The notes: generated by a model not told the origin, from the letters alone. DNA of 64,000 nt from Alphaproteobacteria bacterium (GCA_009909005.1 JAAAOG010000064.1:30534-94533); one strand, 5' to 3'; numbered from the stretch's first letter, positions 44,250 through 55,046 are shown. A program made the numbers and translations.

Positions 44250-44798
44250 ATGACACGGTTGGGACGGATCGGTATGGTGGCGGTGCTGGCTGCTTGGCTC
44301 ATGGGTTGGGTCGCGCCCGGACAGGCGCAGGAGGCCGACCAGGACAGCGCCCTGGACGCGGTCCGCAGCCTCCAGGACGCGCTGGGCGCACCGGAGGCGG
44401 GCGGCGAATGCCCGCCGCGCGCCCAGGCCCTGGCGCACAAGGTGATCGAACTGCACACCCAGCTGATGGTCACCAGCGTGGCCTGCGCCGACATCTATGG
44501 CGAGCCCGACCTGCATGCCCGGTATCGCGTGTTCACGGCTGAACATGCCGACCGCATCCGCGACTCGCAGCAGCGGATCCAGCGGACGCTGGGCGGCGAG
44601 GAGGCGATCGACGTCCTCGACCAGTATCTCGCCGAAATGGCCAATGTCGAGGCCGCGGTCATCCAGCAGCGCTCGCTGGCGCTATACTGCGCCATGCGCA
44701 ATTCCCGCTTTCACTCGCTGATCGATGCCTCGCCGGACAGCTTCGGCAATTATGCCGAAGAGCTGACCATGCGGGCCCGGGTGCGCGCCGGCTGCTGA
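44250..44798 (+). CDS. Secreted helical protein of unknown function
   Basis: 182 residues from ATG 44250, with GGACGGA a few bases upstream. A signal peptide (about 1-26, ending APGQAQEA) is followed by a mostly helical, acidic domain with four cysteines (GGECPP, SVACADI, LALYCAM, and the last residue). These could form two disulfides in the periplasm. I do not recognise the family. It is convergent with cobT, whose stop is 9 bases away, and 177 bases after the divergent Rpn start. Confidence 0.65.
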   Translation: MTRLGRIGMVAVLAAWLMGWVAPGQAQEADQDSALDAVRSLQDALGAPEAGGECPPRAQALAHKVIELHTQLMVTSVACADIYGEPDLHARYRVFTAEHADRIRDSQQRIQRTLGGEEAIDVLDQYLAEMANVEAAVIQQRSLALYCAMRNSRFHSLIDASPDSFGNYAEELTMRARVRAGC

Positions 44799-44807
44799 GT
44801 TTTTCCG

Positions 44808-45836
44808 TCAGCCTTTCTTGCTGACGCCGGCCTCGGCGAAGGTGGCCATGCCAGCATGGCATTCGACGGCAGCGCGGACGATCTGCAGCGCCAGCGCCGC
44901 GCCGCTCGCCTCGCCCAGGCGCATGCCGAGATCGAGCAGCGCGTCCCGGTCGAGCCGCTCCAGCAGCAGCCGATGCCCCGGCTCGGCCGAAGCATGCGCC
45001 ACCAGGCAATGGTCGATGGCGCGCGGGTCGCAGGCCCACAGCACCGCGGCGGCGGCGGTGCAGGCGAAGCCGTCGAGCAGCACCGGTGTCCTCGCCATGC
45101 GGGCGGCGATGATGGCGCCGACAATGGCGGCGAATTCCAGCCCGCCCAGGCAGCGCAGCACCTCGAACGGGTCGGTCAGCGCGTCCTTGTTGGCGGCAAG
45201 GCCATCGCCGATCGCCTCCACTTTGCGTGCCAGCCCTGCCTCGTCGACCCCCGTGCCCGGCCCGGCCCAGAGCGCCGGCGGCTCGTCGAACAGCCCGGCA
45301 CAGAGCGCCGCCGCAGCGGTGGTATTGCCGATGCCCATTTCGCCGAGGCAGAGCGCATCGAGCCCCGGCTCGACCGCCATCATGCCATAGGCCATGGCGC
45401 GGGCGCAGGTCTCCTCGTCCATCGCCGGCCCCCGGGTGAAATCCGCCGTCGGCCGACCGAGATCCAGCTCATAGACCTGCAGGTCGCTGTCGGCGATGCG
45501 GCTCAGCTGGTTCACCGCCGCGCCGCCGCTTTGGAAGTTGCGCACCATCTGCTCGGTCACCGCGACCGGATAGGCGGACACCGCCCGGGCCGCGGCGACG
45601 CCGTGATTGCCGGCGAAAACGGCGACGCGCGGATGGTTGAGCTTCGGCGGGTGGCGGCCCTGCCAGCACGCCATCCAATGGCTGATCTCCTCCAGCCGCC
45701 CCAGCGCGCCGGCCGGCTTGGTCAGCTGCGTCTCGCGCTGCCGGGCCTCCGTTCCGGCCTCCAGGTCGGGGCCGGGCAGCCGGCGGACGATGTCGCGCAT
45801 TTCATCGAGAGTGACGGCGGGCTGAGCTTCGGCCAT
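44808..45836 (-). CDS. cobT: Nicotinate-nucleotide-dimethylbenzimidazole phosphoribosyltransferase
   Basis: Activates the lower ligand of cobalamin by making alpha-ribazole phosphate. The 342-residue length is typical. Motifs: LTKPAGALGRLEEI (about 39-52), VAVFAGNHGVAA (about 71-82), LGEMGIGNTTAAAAL (about 163-177), LDGFACTAAAAVL, and the C-terminal ATFAEAGVS with the catalytic Glu. It is a stand-alone member of the B12 pathway here. It closes a minus-strand run, 85 bases after amn. No cobalamin riboswitch is seen in that gap. Confidence 0.92.
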   Translation of the reverse strand: MAEAQPAVTLDEMRDIVRRLPGPDLEAGTEARQRETQLTKPAGALGRLEEISHWMACWQGRHPPKLNHPRVAVFAGNHGVAAARAVSAYPVAVTEQMVRNFQSGGAAVNQLSRIADSDLQVYELDLGRPTADFTRGPAMDEETCARAMAYGMMAVEPGLDALCLGEMGIGNTTAAAALCAGLFDEPPALWAGPGTGVDEAGLARKVEAIGDGLAANKDALTDPFEVLRCLGGLEFAAIVGAIIAARMARTPVLLDGFACTAAAAVLWACDPRAIDHCLVAHASAEPGHRLLLERLDRDALLDLGMRLGEASGAALALQIVRAAVECHAGMATFAEAGVSKKG

Positions 45837-45921
45837 GGGGCGTGCGCCTGTGCTGGGACGGGATGGGACGAACCGGGGAGGGAAGAATTGGCGAAAGCGA
45901 CCGCCGGGGCAAGGGCCCGGA

Positions 45922-47442
45922 CTACTGGAACGCCACCTCGGCGAAGCTGCGGAGCTTGCGGCTGTGCAGCTGCTCCATCGGCAGCTCGCGCAGACATTCC
46001 AGCGCCCGGAGGCCGATCTCCAGGTGCTGGTTGACCTGGCGGTCGTAGAAGGCGTCGGCCATGCCGGGCAGCTTCAGCTCGCCGTGCATCGGCTTGTCGG
46101 AGACGCAGAGCAGCGTGCCATAGGGCACCCGGAAGCGGAAACCGTTGGCGGCGATGGTGCCGCTTTCCATGTCGAGGGCCACGGCGCGCGACTGCGACAG
46201 CCGCTGCACCGGCTCGCGATGGTCGCGCAGCTCCCAGTTGCGGTTGTCGATGGTCGCCACCGTGCCGGTGCGCATCAGCCGCTTCAGCGCCGTGCCGGCG
46301 ACCCCGGTCACCTCCTCGACCGCGCGTTCCAGGGCCAGCTGGATCTCGGCCAAAGCCGGGATCGGCACCCAGGTCGGCAGGTCGAGGTCGAGCACATGGT
46401 CCTCGCGGACATAGCCATGCGCCAGGACATAGTCGCCCAGCTTCTGGGTGTTGCGCAGCCCGGCGCAGTGACCCAGCATCAGCCAGGCATGCGGGCGCAG
46501 GACGGCGACATGGTCGGTCGCGGTCTTCGCGTTCGACGGGCCGATGCCGATATTGATCATGCTGATCCCCAGCCCGTCCCGGCGCTGCAGGTGATAGGCC
46601 GGCATTTGCGGCGGCCGCGACGGCGGCTCCCCGAGGGTGTCGGCATGGCCGGCGATTGCCGCGTTGGGCGTGACAACATGGCCGGGCTCGACAAAGGCGA
46701 CATAGTCCGGCGAGCCCTCCGCCATCAGCCGCCGGCCGAGCCGGACAAAGGCATCGATGTAGAACTGATAATTCGTGAACAGGACGAATTTCTGGAAGTG
46801 CTCGGGCGAGGTCGCCGTGTAGTGGCGCAGGCGGTGCAGCGAATAGTCGACACGCGGCGCGGTGAACAGCGCCAGCGGCCGCGGCTCGCCCAAGGGCGGC
46901 TCATAGGTGCCGTTGACGATGCGGTCGTCCATCACCTCCAGGTCGGGCACGTCGAAATGCTCGCGAACGCGCCGCAGCCGCTCGACGGCGAGGTCGCCGA
47001 AGGCCGGCAGCCCTTCCGGAAAGGCGAAGTGCACCGGGATCGGCAGGCCGCTGACGCCGACCTGCAGCGGCACGCCATGGCTGCGCAGCAGCTGCTCGAA
47101 CTGCGCCGTCAAATAGGCGGCGAAAAGGTCGGGCCGGGTGACGGTGGTCTGGTAGACGCCCGGCTGGTCGATGAAGCCATAGCTCAGCTGGCTGTCGGTC
47201 AGGCGGAAGCGCTCGACCGTCACCCGCACGAACGGGTACCAGGCGCGCACCCGGCCGTCGATCGGCTGGCCTGCGGCATAGGCCTTGAAATGCTCCCGCA
47301 GCCGCGCGGTGCCGGTTTCGTAGATCGCTGCGATCCGGGCCAGAGCGGCGGCCGGGTCGGTGAACAGGTCCGTCCCCGCACCGTTACCGTTACCGTCGCC
47401 GTCGCCGTCGCCGAGCGGATCGTCGGCCGCATGGTCGGTCAT
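45922..47442 (-). CDS. amn: AMP nucleosidase
   Basis: Hydrolyses AMP to adenine and ribose 5-phosphate, controlling adenylate levels. The 506 residues match the family: an N-terminal regulatory domain (about 30-190) with RVRAWYPFVRVTVERF, then a phosphorylase-like catalytic domain (about 290-480) with INIGIGPSNAKTATDHVAVLRP and VALDMESGTIAANGFR. Residues 10-25 are a Gly/Asp/Asn low-complexity tract (DGDGDGNGNGAG) coded by a 6-base repeat (47388-47413), outside the usual family start; a later start cannot be excluded. It lies between ftsY and cobT on the same strand. Confidence 0.92.
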   Translation of the reverse strand: MTDHAADDPLGDGDGDGNGNGAGTDLFTDPAAALARIAAIYETGTARLREHFKAYAAGQPIDGRVRAWYPFVRVTVERFRLTDSQLSYGFIDQPGVYQTTVTRPDLFAAYLTAQFEQLLRSHGVPLQVGVSGLPIPVHFAFPEGLPAFGDLAVERLRRVREHFDVPDLEVMDDRIVNGTYEPPLGEPRPLALFTAPRVDYSLHRLRHYTATSPEHFQKFVLFTNYQFYIDAFVRLGRRLMAEGSPDYVAFVEPGHVVTPNAAIAGHADTLGEPPSRPPQMPAYHLQRRDGLGISMINIGIGPSNAKTATDHVAVLRPHAWLMLGHCAGLRNTQKLGDYVLAHGYVREDHVLDLDLPTWVPIPALAEIQLALERAVEEVTGVAGTALKRLMRTGTVATIDNRNWELRDHREPVQRLSQSRAVALDMESGTIAANGFRFRVPYGTLLCVSDKPMHGELKLPGMADAFYDRQVNQHLEIGLRALECLRELPMEQLHSRKLRSFAEVAFQ

Positions 47443-47491
47443 CGAATCTCCGTTTCGCGCGCGGTTCGGATCGCCGGCCGGCCGCCGGGCT

Positions 47492-48811
47492 TCACCGTTC
47501 GGCGTCCAGGCCCATCAGCGAGCGGGCGAACTGGCCCGGGTCGAAGGGGCGGAGATCCTCGATCCCCTCGCCGACGCCGATGGCATGCACCGGCAGGCCG
47601 AATTTCTCGGCGAGTGCCACCAGCACGCCGCCGCGGGCCGAGCCGTCGAGCTTGGTGAGGATCAGGCCGGTGACATTGACCAGGTCGCGGAAAACCTCGA
47701 CCTGGGCATGCGCATTCTGTCCGGTTGTGGCATCGAGCACCAGCAGCACCGCATGCGGGGCGCTCTCATCCTGCTTCTTCAGCACGCGGATGATCTTGGC
47801 CAGCTCCGCCATCAGGTTGTCCTTGTTCTGCAGCCGCCCGGCGGTGTCGATCAGCAGGGCATCGGCGCCCTGCTGCTGCGCCGTGGCCAGCGCGTCATAG
47901 GCCAGCGCGGCGGGGTCGGCGCCCTGCTCCCGGTGGATCACCGGCGCATCGGCGCGCTCGCCCCAGACCTGCAGCTGCCCGATCGCGGCAGCGCGAAAGG
48001 TATCGCCGGCCGCCAGGATGATGCGCCGGCCCTGATCGCGCCATTGCCGGGCGAGCTTGCCGATCGTCGTGGTCTTGCCGCTGCCGTTGACGCCCACCAC
48101 CAGGATGACGAAGGGCTTGCAGTCCGGGTCGAGCACCAGCGGCGCCGCGACCGGATGCAGGATCTCGGCAATGTCGTCGGCCAGCAGCCCGCGCACCTCC
48201 TGTGGCGTCACGTCCTTGCCGTAGCGCTTGTTGGCCAGGGAGGCGGTGAGGCCGGCAGCCGTGGACGGGCCAAGGTCGGCGGTGATCAGCAGCTCTTCCA
48301 GCTCTTCCAGCGTCTCGTCGTCGAGCTTGCGCTTCTGGAAGATGCCGGTGATGCCCTCGGTAATCTTGGCCGAGGAGCGCGACAGGCCGGCTTTCAGCCT
48401 GCCGAACCAGCCCTTCTGTTTCGGTGCGTCTTCGGTGCTCTCGGGGATGGCCTCCCGCAGCGCTCCGGCCCCGGCCCCGGCCTCGTCTCCATGCTGCCGG
48501 TCGACCCGGCCGGTCCGGTCCGAGGTCTCTTCGACGCTTTCCGGGGTGGCTTCGGCGACGCTTTCGGCCCGGGAGTCGACGTTGGCATCGGTATCGGCAT
48601 CAGTATCGGCATCGGCATCAGTATCGGCATCGTGGCGACGGCCGAACCAGCCCCGCTTCTTCGGAGTTTCCTCGGTGCTTTCCGCGCTGTCTCCGGCCGG
48701 CGTCCTGGTGCCGGCGTCTTTTCGCCAGCCGAACCACCCCCGCTTTTTCGGGGTGTCCTTGGGGCTTTCCGGGGCGCCCTCGGGCGGCGTCTCGTTGCTG
48801 GCGTCGTTCAT
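47492..48811 (-). CDS. ftsY: Signal recognition particle receptor FtsY
   Basis: GTPase that docks SRP-ribosome complexes at the membrane. The NG domain (about 145-439) has G1 [27 protein letters not shown]3 DTAGR, and G4 [10 protein letters not shown]. The first 140 residues are an acidic A-domain with a 14-residue repeat E-S-x-x-(D/E)-(T/A)-P-K-(K/Q)-(K/R)-G-W-F-G at 15-28, 44-57 and 124-137. The third copy runs into the normal lipid-binding helix ([10 protein letters not shown]). Between them is a D-A-D-T tract (60-76). ATG 48811 is taken as the start; no better upstream start exists. gshB ends 58 bases upstream. Confidence 0.92.
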   Translation of the reverse strand: MNDASNETPPEGAPESPKDTPKKRGWFGWRKDAGTRTPAGDSAESTEETPKKRGWFGRRHDADTDADADTDADTDANVDSRAESVAEATPESVEETSDRTGRVDRQHGDEAGAGAGALREAIPESTEDAPKQKGWFGRLKAGLSRSSAKITEGITGIFQKRKLDDETLEELEELLITADLGPSTAAGLTASLANKRYGKDVTPQEVRGLLADDIAEILHPVAAPLVLDPDCKPFVILVVGVNGSGKTTTIGKLARQWRDQGRRIILAAGDTFRAAAIGQLQVWGERADAPVIHREQGADPAALAYDALATAQQQGADALLIDTAGRLQNKDNLMAELAKIIRVLKKQDESAPHAVLLVLDATTGQNAHAQVEVFRDLVNVTGLILTKLDGSARGGVLVALAEKFGLPVHAIGVGEGIEDLRPFDPGQFARSLMGLDAER

Positions 48812-48869
48812 GAGTTCCGCATTCCGAAAGGGAAAAACGCGGCGCGGCGCGGCACCGGGCCGTGCCGGG

Positions 48870-49832
<963 letters not shown>

Positions 49833-49927
49833 GGCGCGGCCTCTCGAAGAGCATGCATTGACGGCGGAAATCCGGGCGGCCGAAGAGGAGCGGGAGCCCC
49901 GATCGGACATGCGGGCTCCCGGAGACC

Positions 49928-50767
49928 TCAGCTGGTCCGGCTTTTCAGCTGCTGTACCAGAACCGCCGTTTCGTGCAAGACATTGTCGGCGGCACCCAGC
50001 GCAAGCACCCGTTCCAGCGCCTCGATCGCCTCGTCATTATCGCCGAGCGCCGCCCGGATCAGTCCCGCCTCCCGCCACAGCATCGGGTCATTGGGAGCGA
50101 GCAGCAGCATGCGCTCCAGGATCTCGATGGCATGATCCGGCCGTCCCTGGCGCAGGTGGCGGGTCTTGATGTTGTTCTGCAGGCGCAACAGGATGTCGCG
50201 GTTGCCGACCGTCTCGTAATGCTCGGGCTCCAGCTCGGCATCAACGCCGACAATCGCCTTGAGCAGCCGGCGCAGCTCCACCGGCCCGCAGCTCTGGCCG
50301 CCATTGAACGGGTCGAGGATCGCCCGTTCGCCCTTCATCTCCAGCCTGATCAGGAAATGGCCCGGGAAATTGAGTCCGGCAAGAGACCAGCCGGCCGCCC
50401 GGCCGACATGCAGGTAGAGGATCCCGAGCGCCACCGGCAGGCCTTTGCGCCGGTCGATGACCCGGGTCAGGTTGGCGTTCTGCAGGTCTTCATAGGTGCG
50501 GGTATCGCCCTCATACCCATACTGCCCGGCGATCACGGCACGCAGCCGCTCGGCGGCGTCGGCCGCGCCCTCGTCCGGGGTGATCGCACCGACCGCCTCG
50601 ACCAAGTGGTTGAGATGGTCGCGATACCAGGAGAGGCCGACGGCGCGCCGGTCCATGGCGCCGAGCGCGAGTGCGGTTTCGGCGAGATCGATGGCGTCAT
50701 CCGCCAGCGTCCCGGCCCGTTCGAGCATGGCACGGCTGTCCCGCGCCGTCGCGAAGTGCGCAGCCAT
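49928..50767 (-). CDS. SirB1/transglutaminase-like and TPR family protein
   Basis: 279 residues from ATG 50767 ([10 protein letters not shown]). A transglutaminase-like domain of the SirB1 type (about 65-190) shows [21 protein letters not shown] and [19 protein letters not shown]-terminal TPR-like region follows (about 205-275: [21 protein letters not shown]). Members are widespread and cytosolic; no reaction is established. The triad Cys of true transglutaminases is not evident at its expected place. It lies 95 bases ahead of gshB on the same strand. Confidence 0.82.
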   Translation of the reverse strand: MAAHFATARDSRAMLERAGTLADDAIDLAETALALGAMDRRAVGLSWYRDHLNHLVEAVGAITPDEGAADAAERLRAVIAGQYGYEGDTRTYEDLQNANLTRVIDRRKGLPVALGILYLHVGRAAGWSLAGLNFPGHFLIRLEMKGERAILDPFNGGQSCGPVELRRLLKAIVGVDAELEPEHYETVGNRDILLRLQNNIKTRHLRQGRPDHAIEILERMLLLAPNDPMLWREAGLIRAALGDNDEAIEALERVLALGAADNVLHETAVLVQQLKSRTS

Positions 50768-50888
50768 AATGCCCCAAGTCTTAGGACACGGGCGCCCGGC
50801 TGCCAACCCGTCTCGCAACAGGAAGACGAACACGCAGGCAAGCACGGCGGACCGCGATGACGACCCGCGCGATGCTGAGAAATCGGGG

Positions 50889-51320
50889 CTAGCGAATGGT
50901 CATGAAGATGTGGTCGCCGACGCGCGTCACAAAAGCGAGGCTGCGCGCCCAGTTCGGCATCCCGATGCTGTCATTGATGAAGAAGAGGGCGTCGTGATCG
51001 CGTTCCTCCGCCATATAGGCATTGGCCGCAATACTCATCGAGTCCTCGTAGGCATCGGGTTCCAGAATCGGATAATTCCGGCCGATCGCAGCGGCGAACT
51101 GATGCGGTTGCAGGACCACGGCACAGACACTGTCCGGAAACTCCGTATGCGCGACGCGGTTCATCACCACATCGGCCACGAGACTGGCGCCCTGGGCCTC
51201 GACGCCCCGGGTCTCCCAATAGACGGCATCGGCCAGGCACCGGAGGTCGCGGCTGATGAGCGGGTCTGCCTCGCCACCGAGGAGCGTCGCAGACAGAAGG
51301 ATGGCAGCAGCTGTTTTCAT
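50889..51320 (-). CDS. SleB-type cell-wall hydrolase (Hydrolase_2), small
   Basis: 143 residues. A short signal-like N-terminus (1-17) is followed by the SleB/CwlJ catalytic domain: CLADAVYWETRGVEAQGASLVADVVMNRV with the catalytic Glu near 36, then FPDSVCAVVLQPHQFAAA. The C-terminal MPNWARSLAFVTRVGDHIF is also family-typical. It probably cleaves cortex-like or septal peptidoglycan in the periplasm. It is at the short end of the family and lacks a LysM or other wall-binding domain. Confidence 0.82.
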   Translation of the reverse strand: MKTAAAILLSATLLGGEADPLISRDLRCLADAVYWETRGVEAQGASLVADVVMNRVAHTEFPDSVCAVVLQPHQFAAAIGRNYPILEPDAYEDSMSIAANAYMAEERDHDALFFINDSIGMPNWARSLAFVTRVGDHIFMTIR

Positions 51321-51748
51321 CGTTCGAATGTCGGTCCATTGGCGTTGGATTGCGCTACGTCAAGGCAATCCCGGAAACGCAACAAAAGTTCCGTAAACGC
51401 GAGATGGGCAAGCGTCCATAAAATACCATCGTGTCTGCCCCAAATAGGCACAGACGTGGCAGAATAGTGACACCCGCGCGGCCCGTTCTTGAGACAATCA
51501 GCCCTCAGCGGAGCAAGAATCAACAAGGCTGGACCGGGCCGGGATTACGGAATGAAACGCCTTTTGATCACGAGTCTTGCGCGGGCCGGGGCAGAAACCC
51601 ACAAAAAATTTGCCTGTTTTTCACCCCGCGGTGCCAGAATTTGATCGCCGCGATCCAATATCTGGTGTTGCGGCGCAGCAGAACCCGCGCCTGTAACGCC
51701 ATATCTTGGGGGCAGACCCGGCAACGGCATTCCCCGCCGGGAGGCAGG
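51321..51748. other. Intergenic region without a supported gene
   Basis: 428 bases between yraN and the sleB-like gene, both on the minus strand. It contains scattered short frames without ribosome-binding sites and an AT-rich patch (ACAAAAAATTTGCC near 51600). On the minus strand TTGACG ends about 28 bases before the sleB start and may belong to its promoter, but no good -10 pairs with it. Confidence 0.45.
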
Positions 51749-52135
51749 TCAAAGGGAGTCGATCTCCCAGGCGCCGGGAATGTGGCGGGGCCAGCGCCCG
51801 GGCTGCACGAGAACGAGGTCAAAGCGCACGATCCGACGGTTTTCGGGTGGCAGGCCGAAGGGTCGGGAGGTGAGAAAGGCGCGGGCCGCGGCGGCGATGC
51901 GGGCCCGCTGTCGGCCGGTCAGCGCGTCGCGCGCCGCGTCCGGAGTGGGGCGCGCCTTGACCTCGACAAAGGCGAGGACGGTACCGCGCCGGGCGACGAT
52001 GTCGATCTCCCCGGTCGGCGCCTTGAAGCGCCGGGCGAGGATGCGATAGCCCTTGAGGCGCAGGGCCTGGACCGCCAGCCATTCGGCATTGAGCCCGAGG
52101 CGATAGGCCCGCCGGCGGCCGTCAGTCCGGCTCAT
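51749..52135 (-). CDS. yraN: YraN family (UPF0102) endonuclease-like protein
   Basis: 128 residues of the PD-(D/E)XK-fold YraN group. Family marks: GLNAEWLAVQALRLKGYRILARRF (with the conserved Glu), PTGEIDIVARRGTVLAFVEVKAR (the Asp-x-E-x-K core), and LTGRQRARIAAAARAFL. Its first 14 bases overlap the end of rsmI, the usual order in alphaproteobacteria. Role unknown; links to DNA processing have been proposed. Confidence 0.9.
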   Translation of the reverse strand: MSRTDGRRRAYRLGLNAEWLAVQALRLKGYRILARRFKAPTGEIDIVARRGTVLAFVEVKARPTPDAARDALTGRQRARIAAAARAFLTSRPFGLPPENRRIVRFDLVLVQPGRWPRHIPGAWEIDSL

Positions 52136-53048
52136 CGTGGGCCGCCTCCCCGGGCTCCGCGTCGGGCTCGGGCGCCTCGCCCGCCAGGGCGAGCGCCCGT
52201 TCGTAGACCTCGCGTTTCCGGCGCCCGCTGTCGACGGCCACGCGGGCCACCGCATCGCGCAGCGACAGCGATTGCAGCGCCGTGCGCAGGGCCGCGTCGA
52301 GCGCCGCATCGGAAAGGGCAGGCCCCTCCGCCTCCGGCGGCCCGACCACAAGGGTGATCTCGCCTTTCAGGGGCGGTCCGGCGGCACAGGCGGCCGCCAG
52401 CTCGGACAGAGGGCCGCTGCGCACCTCCTCGTAGAGCTTGGTCAGTTCGCGGCAGATGGCGGCCTCGCGGTCGCCGGCCTCGGCCTGCAGGTCAGCGAGA
52501 CTGCCGGCAAGCCGCCGGGCGGATTCAAAGAAGACCAGAGTCGCCGGCACCGCGGCGAAGGACGCGAAAAAGGTGCGGCGCGCCTTCGTCTTGACCGGCG
52601 GAAAGCCGGCGAAGAGGAACCGGTCGGAAGGCAGGCCCGAGACCACCAGGGCGGTCGGGACGGCGCTCGGCCCCGGCAGACAGACGACCGGATGGCCGGC
52701 CGCGCGCGCCGCCCGCACCAGCTTGTAGCCGGGATCGGAAATCAGCGGCAGCCCGGCGTCGGACACCAGGGCGACGCGTTCGCCGGCGGCCAGCCGCGCC
52801 AGGATCTCCGGCCGCGTCCGGGCGGCGCTGTGCTCGTCGTAGCGAAGCAATGTCTTATTGACGCCATAAGCCGTCAGCAGTTTTCCGGTCACGCGCGTGT
52901 CCTCGCAGGCGACGACATCGGCCGCCCCCAGCACGTCCAGGGCGCGCAAAGTGATGTCGCGGAGATTGCCGATGGGCACGGCAATCAGGTAGAGACCGGG
53001 GGTGGCGGCATGCGCTGCCGGCTGCGGGCGGTCCGGATCAGCCGTCAT
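52122..53048 (-). CDS. rsmI: 16S rRNA (cytidine1402-2'-O)-methyltransferase
   Basis: SAM-dependent methylation of C1402 in the decoding centre. The 308 residues show the SpoU-unrelated TP-methylase fold: GLYLIAVPIGNLRDITLRALDV, ACEDTRVTGKLL, LVSDAGLPLISDPGYKLV, and CLPGPSAVPTALVVSGLPSDRF. The C-terminal 60 residues (SLRDAVARVAVDSGRRKREVY) match the RsmI helical tail. It is divergent from the LpoA-like gene across 57 bases. Confidence 0.93.
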   Translation of the reverse strand: MTADPDRPQPAAHAATPGLYLIAVPIGNLRDITLRALDVLGAADVVACEDTRVTGKLLTAYGVNKTLLRYDEHSAARTRPEILARLAAGERVALVSDAGLPLISDPGYKLVRAARAAGHPVVCLPGPSAVPTALVVSGLPSDRFLFAGFPPVKTKARRTFFASFAAVPATLVFFESARRLAGSLADLQAEAGDREAAICRELTKLYEEVRSGPLSELAAACAAGPPLKGEITLVVGPPEAEGPALSDAALDAALRTALQSLSLRDAVARVAVDSGRRKREVYERALALAGEAPEPDAEPGEAAHDEPD

Positions 53049-53105
53049 CGGCCGAGAGGAAACCGGGCGGGCAGGGCGCGCACCGAACGACGCGGGAGAC
53101 CATCA

Positions 53106-54344
53106 GTGGCTCGATTGGCAAACATATCCGGAACGGTCGGACGGCGGCTGCAGCATGGCGGCCTGTTGCTGGTCCTGGCCGTCCTGCTCGCCGCCTGCAG
53201 CGTAGCCGAGCGCCGGCCGGCCGTGCAACCGGCGCCCGCCGGCGGCGCCGTCACCGCGCCGGGACCGGCGGCGGGACCGGCGACCTCGGTGACCGACCGG
53301 CTGGGGCGGCCGGTCAACCCGGAATCGGTGCGGGTGGCGCTGCTGCTTCCGCTGAGCGGCAATGGCAGCGATGTCGGCGAGGCCATGCTGCGGGCCGCCG
53401 AAATGGCCGTGTTCGACATTGGCGCCGAGAATTTCGAGCTTCTCCCGCGGGACACGCGCGGCACGCCGGACGGGGCGGCGGCCGCCGCCCGCACCGCCCT
53501 CGACGAGGGTGCCGAACTGGTGCTCGGGCCGCTGTTCGCCGGCTCGGTGCGTGCCGTGCGGCCGGTGGCCGCGTCGGCCAATGTCAACGTCCTGGCCTTC
53601 ACCACCGATTCCACGGCAGCCGGGGGCAACATCTTCGTGATGGGCTTTATCCCGGCGGACCAGGTGGCACGGGTCGTCGCCTTCGGATCGCGTCGCGGCC
53701 TCACGCGGTATGCGCTGCTCGCCCCCGCCTCGCCCTATGGCGAGGTGGTGGCCAATGCCCTGCGGGCCGCGGCGGCGCAACAGGGCGGCCGCGTCACCCA
53801 GTCGCAAATCTACGAGCCGGACCGCCGCGATTTCTCAGAGCCCGTGGAGGTCCTCGCCGGCACGGCCGACAGCTTCGATGCGATCATGCTGCCGGACAGC
53901 GGCCTGCGTTTGCTGACCGTAGCACCGTTCCTGCCCTATCACGGCCTGCGCGACAAACAGATCATGGGCACCGGCCTGTGGGACGGCGCCGATATCGGCA
54001 GCGAGCGGGCTTTGGTCGGCGCCTGGTTCGCAGCCCCGGATCCGGCGCTGCGCCGGCGTTTCACCATCGAGTACCGGGCGAATTTCGGCGAGGAGCCGCC
54101 GCGGCTGGCGACCCTGGCCTATGATGCCGTCGCCCTGGCCGCCGTGGTCTCGCGCATGCCCGGCGGCACCGCCTTCAGTCGCGGCGCATTGACCGACCCC
54201 AGCGGCTTTGCCGGCCTCGACGGCATTTTCCGCTTCGGCCCCGACAATGTGGTCGAGCGCGGGCTGGCGGTGCTGGAAGTCACCCGCTCGGGGGCCGAGG
54301 TCATCGATCCGGCGCCACAGAGCTTCGCCGAAGTCGGGTTCTGA
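53106..54344 (+). CDS. LpoA-like penicillin-binding-protein activator lipoprotein
   Basis: 412 residues from GTG 53106, which has GGGAGA upstream; no ATG fits in frame. The signal peptide ends in a lipobox LLAAC (Cys about 32). The mature part is a type I periplasmic-binding fold (Peripla_BP_6): VRVALLLPLSGNGSDVGEAML, ELVLGPLFAGSVRAVRPVAA, and YALLAPASPYGEVVANALRAAA. In alphaproteobacteria this lipoprotein sits divergent to rsmI and is annotated as a PBP activator by similarity to LpoA's C-terminal domain. It lacks LpoA's N-terminal TPR domain. Confidence 0.87.
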   Translation: MARLANISGTVGRRLQHGGLLLVLAVLLAACSVAERRPAVQPAPAGGAVTAPGPAAGPATSVTDRLGRPVNPESVRVALLLPLSGNGSDVGEAMLRAAEMAVFDIGAENFELLPRDTRGTPDGAAAAARTALDEGAELVLGPLFAGSVRAVRPVAASANVNVLAFTTDSTAAGGNIFVMGFIPADQVARVVAFGSRRGLTRYALLAPASPYGEVVANALRAAAAQQGGRVTQSQIYEPDRRDFSEPVEVLAGTADSFDAIMLPDSGLRLLTVAPFLPYHGLRDKQIMGTGLWDGADIGSERALVGAWFAAPDPALRRRFTIEYRANFGEEPPRLATLAYDAVALAAVVSRMPGGTAFSRGALTDPSGFAGLDGIFRFGPDNVVERGLAVLEVTRSGAEVIDPAPQSFAEVGF

Positions 54345-54704
54345 GGCGAGGCGACCGGCCCCGCGGCGACCCGGCAGAGATGGACCGCCCGGCAGATTCT
54401 GCCGGGCTCCGGGCCGGGTCGCTAAGCGTGGCGATATCCAGAAATCGTCGGCTCTCAGGTTGTGTTGTTTCATGTCTCACCAAGATCACCTCTGGAAAAT
54501 GGCTCTGGCTTGGTATGAAGGATACAAAATCTGGATAATTCGCGACCTCTGTCAGGCGCAAGACCAACACTGCGATGAAAAACGCAACTCACCGACAGTA
54601 TTGTCTTTTCCTCTGTTTCTTACATCGAGGACGCTGCAGATACGGGTATGCTTTTCAAAAGACGCTTTTTTAAAAAATCAAGCATCGTTGAAGCGATTCT
54701 GATT
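54345..54704. other. Transition into an AT-rich islet, no supported gene
   Basis: GC content drops sharply after about 54450. A 76-codon frame (54472-54702) ends 2 bases before the DUF6883 start; it has no recognisable motif or ribosome-binding site and may be a decayed fragment. The region otherwise shows only short runs such as CTTTTTTAAAAAA near 54665. Confidence 0.45.
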
Positions 54705-55046
54705 ATGACTAATACTCTCCGATATCCGGGACTTTCCGTTATCGACCCTAGAAAGTTCACGGAATACTGCCTGAACCCTAATAGTCCGAGAGGGCGGCAC
54801 AAGGCCCTTGTTTTCAAAAGCGCGCTTGGCTATGATCTTTCCAACTATCATGGTTTGATTGAACAGATACGGGAAGGGATCATATCAACGCAAGCGGAGT
54901 TTGTAGAGCAAATGCCGCATGGGGAAATCTGGCGCGTGGATATACCGATCAGAGGCCCTGCCGGAACCGCTACTGTACGAACCGGCTGGATATATCGAAA
55001 GGGTAAGGATGTCGCGAGACTTACAACTGCATACGTCGTTGCCTGA
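54705..55046 (+). CDS. DUF6883 domain protein
   Basis: 113 residues. It keeps the DUF6883 pattern: TEYCLNPNSPRGRHKALVF, then ALGYDLSNYHGLIEQIREGI, and a closing beta region ATVRTGWIYRKGKDVARLTTAYVV. In other bacteria this domain occurs as a free small protein and at the C-terminus of large secreted toxins, from memory. ATG 54705 is chosen because the domain begins there; the longer frame from 54648 adds a Lys/Phe-rich piece. It overlaps the DUF4926 gene by 38 bases. The low GC compared with neighbours suggests transfer. Confidence 0.72.
   Translation: MTNTLRYPGLSVIDPRKFTEYCLNPNSPRGRHKALVFKSALGYDLSNYHGLIEQIREGIISTQAEFVEQMPHGEIWRVDIPIRGPAGTATVRTGWIYRKGKDVARLTTAYVVA

Noticed and set aside
54472..54702. 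76-codon frame ending just before the DUF6883 gene
   Set aside because: No ribosome-binding site or recognisable motif; kept only as a possible decayed fragment in the region note.
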